This document shows positions 12,344 through 22,900 of a DNA stretch of 64,000 nucleotides, one piece after another; position 1 is the stretch's first letter, and every line of letters starts with the position of its first letter. Position numbers and translations under genes: made by a program. The notes beneath the pieces are model-generated. The model saw only the letters and a program-made list of their open reading frames with translations. It was not told the origin of the DNA and searched no databases. Source of the DNA: Halichondria panicea (Eukaryota > Porifera > Demospongiae > Suberitida > Halichondriidae); the NCBI RefSeq assembly GCF_963675165.1, contig NC_087384.1, positions 2,254,501 through 2,318,500 on the forward strand, given 5' to 3'.

Positions 12344-12577
12344 CCGTATAGCGCGAAATTTTCGAGGCACTTATATTTCGTGGATTGGCCTCTAAAAGCC
12401 ATTTCGTTGCACAATGTTCGCGGAATGACTGCTTACCGGAAGCCACGCCTTTAAATATTTGCATGATAGCAGATAATTCTTATTAACGAACACTTTTCGT
12501 GGACTTAATTTTCGTGTAGAATTCCAACCCACGAAATCCGCGAAAATTAAGCCCCTCGAAAATTTCGCGCTATACGG
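12344..12577. mobile_element. MITE, CCGTATAGCGCGAAATTTTCG family
   Basis: 234 bp with inverted ends CCGTATAGCGCGAAATTTTC and GAAAATTTCGCGCTATACGG, flanked by TA on both sides. Relatives: 40938-41149, 59513-59748, and degraded copies at 34621-34786 and about 48513-48700. No coding capacity. Confidence 0.8.
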
Positions 12578-12629
12578 TAGCTACATAAAACTGGATGTGT
12601 GAACATTATGTTATAGATAGTACATGGGC

Positions 12630-12720
12630 ATGAGGTATCTATGTGTTATAGTGTCCCATATCACGAGGGCTTTGCCCGAGGGATGAGGGACACTATAACC
12701 ATAGATACCGAATACACATG
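12630..12720. repeat. Short hairpin repeat with CGAGGGC...GCCCGAGGG loop
   Basis: Arms GGTATCTATGTGTTATAGTG and CACTATAACCATAGATACC enclose a loop reading CACGAGGGCTTTGCCCGAGG. Comparable hairpins, with different arms but similar loops, are at 18908-19012, 22742-22852 and 27531-27650. Confidence 0.6.
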
Positions 12721-14675
12721 TGCTAACTGATTTAGATCCCACTTTTCATTGGCTGCCTCAGGCAAGAAGTGTATCTATAAAAGCAGCAAGCCTTAGCAAC
12801 AACTTTATTTTTGAAAATGTCCTGTTCTGACAAGCTAGATGATTTCTGCTTCTCTGCTAATTGCATTGGCCTTGCTTCAACATTGGAAAACTAGTGACTC
12901 CACCTTGTGCAGGAAGCGCTCTGCAACAAATGAGCCCAGCCTCCTCTTTTCTCTGCACTCAAGCCCCACCCACCCCAGCTCAAGCTTCTCTTCTGATCTG
13001 TACGGCTAGCCTGTAGCTAGCAAGGAACAGCTTGCAGCAATGCTACAGTGCACTATCGTTCCCAAAAAGACACAGGAGTCTACTGAAGTAAACAATTTGA
13101 AACATGGCTGCAGGATAGAAACAGAAGTCAGGAGGACGAAGTTGACAAAATAATGCTACAAGTTGAAGACATGCTTTCATGCTTGTGACAATGGACCCAG
13201 AACTGTTAAAATCATTGGCTCTTAGTGTTCCTCGTAGAGACAAGAAAAGATACTGGGGAACTCTACCATCAACCCAGCAAACGCTATAGAAACTGGTAGT
13301 GAAAAAACTGAACAGCCATATAGCTAATTATCATGCAGCTACAGCTATTATTATTTCTGTACATTCAAAAAATTATATACTTGTACTTTATACCCTCAAG
13401 CTTATAATTCCCTGGGAAACTATGAGATTATGGCTCATAATTCCCTGCTAAACACACACAAGTGGGATCTAAAATTATTATAGAGCAAGACGTTATTTAA
13501 ATGTTATTACCGTATGCATTAACACATTAGGTAAGGTCATTAACCAGACATCCATAACTAAGATCAACAGCTACAGCTAGCTAAAGCGATACACATGCAT
13601 GCACTACACAAGGCCATGTGACAATGTCACTGGCTCTAGCTGGCAGTACCAATAATAATATGAGAAACAGCACCTAGGAGCAAAGCTAGTAGAGTGAGGG
13701 CTCCAATCAAAGATGTAACAGCATTATTTTGTGAAAAGACAGAGTGCACTGTTTTTCTGCTCTAGCAGTCTACTCTGGACATAAGCATATCTGAAGTATA
13801 CCTTGGAGGGTCCCTGGGGCAAGAGACAAGTCTGCCTGCATGCACATTTTGTTGATCTATGCATCTATTCACCAAGTACGAACTACACTGAGAACAAATG
13901 CAGCATTCATGCTATAATCATGTTGTGCATTAGCATTATTATATATCCATGCTAACCCTATACAAAGGCTCACACACAGACTGAGAATATTGTTAATCTA
14001 TAATTGTACATGTACTATATACTTTGTTATTACCCGAGCCCATACTGCGGCCACAGCAAGTATAGTAGTTCGTTGGTTTATCTGTTTGTAATTTCTGAGC
14101 CTGCTCACCTGGATGCCATAGCGGTGGGTTTACAGCGTGCATGGATAGCCTTCACATATAACAAGTTATTGGTTTTAAAAGTAGTATATTTTGGTTCGTT
14201 GTCGAATAAAAGTGAGCAAAATCTAACTTGCTCATTAGTTGGCTAGCTAGCTACACTATATATATACATGCAGCCTTTATTCGAGGTACGTATTTTCAGC
14301 TGAAGCTAGGGATCCTTAGAAATAATGGAAGTCTGGGGTCCCTAAGTAGAAAGCTAGAATTGTGGTTTGTTGCTCTTTTAGCCTCAAAACATAATAATAA
14401 CTATAGCCCCATAATTATATCTAAAACTCCAGGCTTTTTTCCTAACTTTGCTGTGATCCTAGTCCACAATGAATGTGTCATACGGCGTATGATACACTAC
14501 TAAAACTCTGTTCTCAAAAGTTTCAGCATGCCTCTAGCTCCTGTAATATTTTCTGCTTAGCCAGTATTGTACAACACTATTTTGGTTGGTATAGATCTTT
14601 ATTATTCATGTCATCAGCCGAGGGTTAGCACTTCAGTGCTCTATATCTTATGCATTTTGGCATCTTTCTATACAG
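12721..14675. other. Stretch without a recognised gene
   Basis: No domain or convincing exon was recognised. The inverted pair TAGATCCCACTT (about 12733) and AAGTGGGATCTA (about 13460) may mark old element ends. Exons 1 and 2 of the OAS-like locus starting at 14676 should lie here, but no GGS...DxD signature was found. Confidence 0.35.
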
Positions 14676-16069
14676 GTCTGCATCCGAGCAGGAAGGAATC
14701 TGAGGAGCGCACGCATGCAGTACAAATTTATATTACTATAGGCAGAACAATCAAGTGCCTATATATAAGGCACTCGATTACAGACATACAGAACATTGAG
14801 AGGTTGTACCACGGCTGGCGTTTCGAAACCTCTAACCTGAACATTGATTTACAACTCACTCTTTAATGAAAGAAATAAAATTTAGAGGATTTGTACAGCT
14901 ATCTCAAAGGAATGCAATCAAAGAGCAGGAAAATGTGCACGTCTCCTATTTCTATTGTTGTATATTATAATTATTATACTTCCTCTACTATACACACATG
15001 AAGTCAGGTTTTGCTGTGGACTATTCAAGTATAAGACCACAACAAGTACGAAATTATTACATTGTATAAAATTATACAGCATGTCACATGATATTTATTT
15101 ACAGGTAAAAACGCTCATAAAAAGATTTAAGGCATGGAGAAACAGAACATGGGACAAGCAGAAAAATGGTTACCCCAAATTCTACCTTTTGTATATGCTC
15201 GCACTGATATATCCTACGAACATGCACCTGTTGAGTTAGCACAGGCAGAATCACTAGAAGAACTGGTAAAATGGTGGGTGGGCTCTTGATTTAGAAAAGT
15301 TTCCATGCTCGTTTTTCTCTAGGGATAAGCTGGTGAAGAATATTGCTAAAAATCTAGACCTATATAGAGTGTCACTGAGTTGCTTTACCATTTACTATGC
15401 TATATGTATAATATTATACAGTGCAACGTATGCACCGGTTGCATGAGTTAGCCCGCACAGAATCAGGGAAATTAGGAACTGAAAAAATGGTGGATGGTCT
15501 GCTATTGATACTATGGACATGCAGATATTCTTTTCACTTGCTTATAGAATTATGACCAAGGATATCAAGAAGCTGGTGAAGAGTGTTGCTATAAACGTAC
15601 AACAATGTGTATGTACCACATAACGTATACTAGCTATAGACAACAAAAATTGCAATTGCATTAGCCAAGTAATATGCACTTCTTAATTCCTTCATTATAC
15701 AGGCAAGGAGCACCAAAAACTCAGTGATACGTTTAGAGATCGAAATCCTCACATAATTGTATATACATTTATACATCCAAATAATTGTGTATACAGACAC
15801 ACACAATATAGCTACAACGCTCTTAGACTATCAATACAGCATTCACGTCCTTGGATATAAGTACAGCGGTACGTACACGAGAAGCCATGATCATTGACCT
15901 GTCTATAACCCGTACAAGAACCTCTACAAACATGCATGGCGTCTGTCAGATTGAGCCACAAAAGAGAGACTCGTTTCCCAAGAGATGGCAGCTGTTTCTC
16001 GGAGAGATCCATCTTATACACATCTAACTGTTGACTTTTAATCATTCTTCTCTTGGATCCTGTGTACAT
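14676..16069 (+). pseudogene. OAS-like gene C, degenerate
   Basis: A plausible core exon begins at 14676 after a CAG acceptor. It encodes LHPSRKESEE, then YHGWRFETSNLNIDLQL, which includes the third catalytic Asp, and then stops. The next segment resumes in another frame (VQLSQRNAIKEQENV). An exon near 15106 encodes VKTLIKRFKAWRNRTW, then shifts frame near the repeated TA at about 15210 before continuing as YEHAPVELAQAESLEELVKW. The end of this exon and the following exon appear duplicated in decayed form at about 15430-15600. The C-terminal region near 15900-15960 keeps CQIEPQKRD, aligning with gene B, but the IDP segment is ruined. Exons 1-2 are absent. It is closest to neighbouring gene B. 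Confidence 0.7.
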
Positions 16070-16327
16070 TTATAACATTTACAAGAACAAGATTAAGGGT
16101 GACCTGCTGACTCAATAACAAAAGTTCCAAGAATGAATGATTATTCGATCTTTTTTGTTTACTGCATGCAGACAACGTTATTCATATTTCTCAGGTAACG
16201 TGCACAATGCATGCGTGATTTTCATTAGAGCAACGTACACACCCATAATCACTACTATATAAGAGTAATGGTCCTGACTATCTATGCACAAAGCATCCTA
16301 TATAGTTCTAATACAACACCAAACGAA

Positions 16328-17798
16328 ATGGCACTAGAACTGGCGGCAAAAGTGGAGCATGTACTAAGATCGGTAAGATCAACTACCGTATAATATTATA
16401 TGCAAGTGTTTTTGGCGATTTGGCAAATCAGGTGAGGTTTTCCAAATTTGTCAAAATAAAAAAAAAATGTTGTCAAATATAGCGTACACTATAAGCAATT
16501 TCCAAATGTGTAGCAAGCCGTGCAGAGCAGAATCGGAATAACTATTTCTGAGGTTGTTCTCGGAGGATCAGTGGCTTATGGAACCGCAGTCCAGGGGAAC
16601 TATGATGTGGATTTGGTTGCATTCTCACCAAGTCAGTGACTGATATTACAACAGCACAACAAACTAGAACACATGCACGTACATATCACATAATAACTAT
16701 AATTATATGTATAATTCTATGTACATGCATAGCATCACATTTTTAAATCAGACATACATGCATGTATTTAACACAAAGTTGTGTTCAATTAGTCTTCTTA
16801 AATCAGGTCTTCACCCAAAACAAGGGAAAGTGTCTGAAGATGGGTACAGCACAATACTAGCCAAACTCAAGATATACCTTCTATATAGAGCACCTAACTG
16901 GGAGATATGTACCCCAAGAAATGGAGAAGCAATTTCATGGTTGGCGCTTTACTGCTAACTACTTGCAAGTTGATTTGCAGATCAGCCCTCAATGGGAGGA
17001 CCCTAACCTGGAAGACATGTATTCCTACATGAGAGACATGCATCCGGACAGGAGAATCTTGTATATAGCTATATAATTATACCTAAAGCTATTATATATG
17101 AATGCATTATATACGTACAGGTTTTCTTGTGGAACAGCCAAGTACAAAAACTCCTTAATGGAGGGCCAGCCGAGAAGGGTAACTATACTAAAGTATATAC
17201 TAGGTGCATGTATATATTGTCTATAGCAACAATTAATAATTAATCTACCTGCAGGCAAAGATACTTATCAAAAGAATCAAAGTGTGGAGAGACTCCATTT
17301 GGGATGGAAAAGTCAATGGATGCCCAAAGTCTTTCTTTCTTAGCATTCTTGTGCTCATCTCCTATCATCGAGCTCCACAGCATCTACTCAGTGATGCAAC
17401 TCCATTGAAAACCCTTGCAAAATGGTAATTAAACTCTAAGCTCCGTATAATATATACTAAAACTCTTACTAAACTATTGAATAATACATTGTACAGGGTG
17501 GCAAGAGATATACAGGAACTTGTGCAACATATTCGAATGGACCCAAACCTGGAGTAAGTCGAAATCAGAGTTCTATACAGCTATATAGTATTACCATGAC
17601 AACCCCTATAGCCTCCATGTTCCCGGGGAGAACCAAGTGATTATGAGAAAGTATAGTCACTGCCTTCCTGACAAGCCACGCATCATCGACCCGGTCAACC
17701 CCTTCAAGAACTTCTACAAACAGGGTCTCTGTCAGATTGAGCCTCAAAAGAGCGACTGCAAGGCACGAGTGACAGTTACTATAGGCACGGACGAGTGA
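16328..17798 (+). CDS. 2'-5'-oligoadenylate synthetase-like gene B (one-base frameshift in exon 3)
   Basis: Seven exons: 16328-16372, 16514-16631, 16807-17060, 17121-17178, 17255-17424, 17497-17553, 17612-17798. Introns are compact (about 57-176 bp) and phases match everywhere except across exon 3. Total length is 889 nt, one base more than a multiple of three; about 295 residues if corrected. Exon 2 has GGSVAYGTAVQG then DVDLV, and exon 3 has VDLQISPQW, so all three catalytic acids are present. Exon 7 has PRIIDPVNPFKNFY. The frame changes between LLYRAPNWE and FHGWRF, around 16890-16925. Family activity would be 2-5A synthesis from ATP; known sponge OAS enzymes are active in extracts. It may be a recent pseudogene or carry a consensus-base error; otherwise it looks intact. 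Confidence 0.8.
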
Positions 17799-18138
17799 TA
17801 ATCATCAGTATCCATGGGATAATGCTTAGCAACCAAAATGCAGGTTAAATCTGCGCATGCGCGACATGCGATTGCTTTGTCAACCTGAAGGATGTGTATA
17901 TAGCAACAAAATAGAGTTTCTCCCAGTTGAAGACGAGTTTAAGAGAAAGAAGACGGCTAGCTAAAAGACAAAGAAATAAGACTCTATATAGAACACCAGG
18001 AGAGCTTGCAGAAGGCTACTAAAAGATTTGTAGAGAAGTTATACTTTACTGTATCAGAAATATAAAGTAAATTCATTGCGACCATTACTTTAGAAAGTCA
18101 GAATTTATATTTTATTCACTATGCATTTATATATTATA
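17799..18138. other. Downstream flank of gene B
   Basis: AT-rich, with no exon. It includes a likely 3' untranslated region ending near an AATATAAAG run at about 18058. Confidence 0.3.
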
Positions 18139-19017
18139 TTTCCCTCCTACTACACTTTTGCCATGTAGTCTAGTGGGGTTTAACTGTCATAAATTGGCAC
18201 CTCAGGGCTACAAGGGAAAATATGGCTCAGAAATTGGCACCTCAAGCATATGCAGTAAAAATAAATTAATGGTGTTTTCGATGAATGAAAATGTCTTGCA
18301 TGAGAAACAAAATGTCATAAATGAAAACATAGAGACAGAGGGTGTAGTCTGTAGACTAGTTCATCAAAAATTCTGCTGTGTGCTTGCAGAAGGAGCTGCT
18401 TTAGAGGCACTCTGGGAGAGGGCTAGGGCTCAGGCTGAGCCTTGCTCACTAGCACTAGTACTGCACGCACTGCACTAGGCCTGTTCAGCTTCTGTATTTA
18501 AATAAAAAGAAGCCAGTTTAGTAATAATAATTATAGGAGTGGCTATTTTAAGCTTACCTTTAATTTGCTTGCCTACTAGCCTGGCATAGCTGAAGAGAGC
18601 TGGCCTAGACACCGTCTAGAGCTAGCTGTGTTGTTTCTTCTGGCTGGTTGCTGCGCAGTAAAGTGGAGGGAGGGGCTGACTAATTGAACAGAGAGGGGGA
18701 GTGGCTCTGTACCGTTCGCTTTGAGGGAGGGGCTGGCTGCTCATATTCTGTCCAGGCTGCGCAAGGATTTGAGTGTGGACAGCAGCCCTGGTGTGAACGA
18801 GCTATCTTTCCTAGTTGTCTTCTTGTTTGAATAGTGTTGCTATGTGGTAGTCATGCAGCTTGATGCATAGCAACCAGTCAGCCAATCAGATGGGACATAT
18901 ATCAATTAATGCACAGTGCCTCGGGGTTTATGACAGTAAACCACACCTCCCCCTCGGGCTTACGCTCTCGTAGTCGGGAGGTTTACTGTCATAAACCCCT
19001 CTACACTGTACATTAAC
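18139..19017. repeat. Unclassified interspersed repeat R, copy 1
   Basis: About 880 bp starting near TTTCCCTCCTACTACACTTT and ending near CATTAACTA. A second copy occupies 20049-20743 plus 22672-22857, split by a transposon. The shared interior includes GAAAACATAGAGACAGAGGG and the hairpin at 18908-19012. Open frames inside it have no recognisable motif and differ between copies by stops, so they are not called as genes. Confidence 0.75.
18908..19012. repeat. Hairpin repeat with GGGGTTTATGACAGTAAACC arms
   Basis: Perfect 20-bp arms at 18923-18942 and 18980-18999 enclose a loop with CCCCCTCGGGCTTACG and CTCGTAGTCGGGAG. Imperfect outer arms (CACAGTG and CACTGT) extend it. The same hairpin is at 22742-22852 in repeat copy 2. 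Confidence 0.7.
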
Positions 19018-19380
19018 TAATACATAAATCTGGCTCAACTCACACAACCACTGAGAGAACTCCTATCCCAGTCAAGGAGTTTGAGTTGGGACTCACCCCA
19101 GGAGACAGCATTCGACCTAGTGAAGCAAGAGCTCCTTAAACCTGTTACACTTGCACTTGCTCTCTAATGCTCAAGCAAAGGTTTCGGCTGATGCATCCTC
19201 ATACGGTCTAGGAGCGGTATTGTTACAATAATGTCAAAACGAATGGAAACCTGCTGCATTCGCAATGCCGATATGCCCAAATTGAGAAGGAAGCACTGGT
19301 ATATAACAATGTGGGCTTGCAAAAAGTTCTCAGATTTCATCCTAGGAAAAATATATTATATTGGACAAGTGATCTAAGCA
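19018..19380 (+). mobile_element. Ty3/gypsy RT end and RNase H fragment
   Basis: The frame encodes NLAQLTQPLRELLSQ, then ETAFDLVKQELLKPV, then the RNase H start VSADASSYGLGAVLLQ, and decays soon after. These are the residues expected immediately after RRFLGMVNQLG, where the fragment at 1-1697 ends. Both lie on the plus strand. It is bounded on the left by repeat R. Confidence 0.8.
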
Positions 19381-19403
19381 CTAGCTATAACAATACAAGG
19401 CGG

Positions 19404-19600
19404 AATTTGCAAGTAATGTGGACAGCATTGACCTCACCAAAGACGCTAAGACGATCCTTGGAGAAGCAAAGAACTGGTTAACAGAAGTAGAAAACTTGCA
19501 AGAGACATGTACTTGCGCATGTATATATTCATGCATGGCTGATGCTAGCATATGCATGTGTGTGCGTGTGTTTGTTACTATTGTTAAACTTTTTAACTGA
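19404..19600 (+). pseudogene. OAS C-terminal exon remnant
   Basis: Encodes AEFASNVDSIDLTKDAKTI, matching the C-terminal tails of genes A (FATKVDNIDLT) and D (ELVANIDTIDLTKS), then runs on to a stop at 19598-19600. No upstream OAS exon is present: the sequence before it is the gypsy RNase H fragment. Read as the stranded tail of a disrupted OAS copy. Confidence 0.55.
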
Positions 19601-19938
19601 CATGTGATTTACACCAATACCGATATTCACTGTGGGAAGACAATCCAACACTATAGAATCTAAACTACCCCTTGCATGCCCGCCATTTTAACTTTTGGCT
19701 GACTTGTGATTTCATTAACTAAAATAAAACATAGTTTAGGAAGGCAACGCTATATATAGTAAGTGTGCATGATGTCACTATATTCATTGAATAAACATTG
19801 TTTGGGCAAGGCATGCATTGCATGCATGTTAATAAATGATGTCATACACAAAATTAAGTACATATAAACTTCCCCCTGACTTCCACAGTGTATTTAAAGA
19901 GCCTGCATGCATCATTTTATCATTGCACAATATTCGAG

Positions 19939-22900
19939 ATGGCTACAGTGCACGAAGCAAAAGTTTTAGTGGACGAACTTGTCACCATACTGCAGGTATA
20001 ATTATATCATTATGCATGACAAAAGTGTATATATACTTTATACATAAATATTTCCCACCTACTACACTTTTGCCATGTAGTCTAGTGGGGTTTAACTGTC
20101 ATAAATTGGCACCTCAGGGCTACAAGGGAAAATATGGCTCATAAATTGGCACCTCAAGCATATGCAGTTAAAATAAACTAATGGTGTTTTCGATGAATTA
20201 AAATGTCTTGCATGAGAAACAAAATGTCATAAATGAAAACATAGAGACAGAGGGTGTAGTCTGTAGACTAGTTCATCAAAAATTCTGCTGTGTGCTTGCA
20301 GAAGGAGCTGCTTTAGAGACACTCTGGGAGAGGGCTAGGGCTCAGGCTGAGCCTTACTCACTAACACTAGTACTGCACGCACTGCACTAGGCCTGTTCAG
20401 CTTCTGTATTTAAATAAAAAGAAGCCAGTTTAGTAATAATATAGGAGTGGCTATTTTATGCTTACCTTTGTGTTTGCCTACTAGCCTGGCATAGCTGAAG
20501 AGAGCTGGTCTAGACACCGTCTAGAGCTAGCTAGCTGTGTTGTTTCTTCTGGCTGGTTGCTGCGCAGTAAGTGGAGGGAGGGGCTGACTAATTGAACAGA
20601 GAGGGGGAGTGGCTCTGTACCGTTCGCTTTGAGAGAGGGGCTGGCTGCTCATATTCTGTCCAGGCTGCGCAAGGATTTGAGTGTGTGGACAGCAGCCCTT
20701 GTGTGGACGAGCTCTCTTTCCTAGTTGTCTTATTGTTTGAATACACAGCCAAAAATCCACGGGTCTGTTTCAGGCCGTTAGTTGAAAACGGGCCGTTACA
20801 GGCCCGTGAACGGCCTGTATACAGGATGTAGCCCACCCACGGCCTGTATACAGGCCGTTCTCACGGGCTGTAAACAGGACGTTAGCCCACGTCCTGTTTA
20901 CAGCCCGTGGATACGGGCCTGTATTAGGGCGTAGCATCCACGTCCTGTAATACAGGCTGTTGCAGCTGTAGCTTATGCGCATGCGCTAGCTTGGGGCAGG
21001 ATGACGTCACCTGACTACAAAAAGAGAATGAGACAGACAGAGCTATGAGAAAAAATCCTGCTGCTTGTCACAAGAGGAGCTGCTGGTCCAAAAAGACAAC
21101 TTGAAGAGGACTATACACTATTAGTCTACCTGTGAACAGAAAAAGGTGAAGCTGTAGCAGCATGTTATTATATTAAACAGTTATATTATTTTTATTGAAC
21201 TTTCTCATAGCATGCAGTTTGTGTTCCTCTAGTTCCACAGCTATTTCAAATCTGTAGTGAATTTGACCTCTAGTGTAGTTGGCAGCAAAGGTCTGTAAAT
21301 TTCACCTCTACTGTATGTTTATAAATTCAGGTTTGCACGTTGTTATGGACTTTTGAAGCTGGAACACTGGCCAATTTTACAAGGTAAACGTTTCGTTTTG
21401 CTTCCTTTTTGAAATAATCCTCCTCATCGTAGGCTCCCATCTGAAGTTTTTTCACTATTGATAAAGAGGTGTTGAAGAATGCTCCCAGGTTTGTTATTCT
21501 CTTTCACTAGCATTCACATATTAAACACGCAATCAAATTGACTTTAGATAATGCTGCCGAGTTGAAGTCTGGACTAATTACGTAAGTGCCACTGTTCTAT
21601 TGTGTTTTGTGATACGTTATTGCTTCTGTAGACACTAGATGTTGTCAGAAGAATGAACTAAAGATAAAGCAACAGTTTCCTGGTAATAAAATTCAGCAAG
21701 TATGTAATCTGTGTGAATAGCGTATTGGTGTACAGTTGCGGGATATCTTCGAGATGAAAAAGAGCCCTTGTAATGTGTACAGCACACTGTAAGCTGTTGA
21801 CTGACTTCATAGTACGCCGGTAAGATTATTCACAGTGGACAGTGGTGTGTTCTTCTTTTAATCTTCTAACTCTTCTTCAGATGTTGCAAAACTCAAGGTT
21901 TGTTTATTGTTTTCATCTTTAGCACTCGTTACACATGTTATTTAATAGATTTCTTTATTGGCATGCCGAGTTGGAGTCTGGATGTGTTAGGTAAGTGCCA
22001 TTATTTTGTATGTGTTTGGTGGTGCATTATATGCCTCATAGATTGAAGTTTTTAGACGAATGGTAAAGAGAATGCAACAATTGCCTGGTAAGCAACTTAG
22101 TTTAATCTATGTGAATAAGTATTATTAGTGTACAGCTGGTGAGCTATCTTGGAGATGAAGAACGGCCCTTCAAGCTGTTCACTGACTTCATAGTACGCCG
22201 GTAAGCAGTGGTGTATTTTTTGTATAATTCTCTTCTCCTCAGAGTCTATCTTTGTACACAAAAACAAGACGAATATAAATACAGTAAGTTAGTATACTTA
22301 TGTGGCGTTAACGTACGGTTCAACTGGTTGTTTTTATCTGCAGTGCCACCGTGGGGATGTGAAGACACGGACATGATAATGAGAGACATAATGTAGCTGA
22401 ACAGAAATTAATATAATTATATTATATATCTTGTTCTTGTCTTCTTTGTCTTTGAATTGTGACCTTTTGAAGCATGATACTAGCTTATTAAATTGTGCAT
22501 GAGAACAGTATGATACAGGCTGAATACAGGCCGTTTGTACGGGCAGTTTACAGGTTGTATGTGAACGGCCTGTTTAGTAGTGTCTACCCAACGGTCCCGT
22601 ATCAGGATGTGGTAAACGTCCTGTAACGGACATGTAACGGACCTGACACGCCCCGTGGATTTTTGGCTGTGTAGTGTTGCTATGTGGTAGTCATGCAGCT
22701 TGATGCATAGCAACCAGTCAGCCAATCAGATGGGACATATATCAATTAATGCACAGTGCCTCGGGGTTTATGACAGTAAACCACACCTCCCCCTCGGGCT
22801 TACGCCCTCGTAGTCGGGAGGTTTACTGTCATAAACCCCTCTACACTGTACATTAACTAGCATGGAGCTATTGGCCTAACTGTGAATGAGGTGATCAAGG

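Noticed and set aside
18158-18478. 106-codon open frame, with a 60-codon partner at 20208
   Set aside because: Lies in interspersed repeat R; the two copies differ by stops and indels and no domain is recognisable.
20527-20982. Overlapping open frames on both strands at the left end of the TA-target transposon
   Set aside because: They follow palindromic subterminal repeats; no conserved motif.
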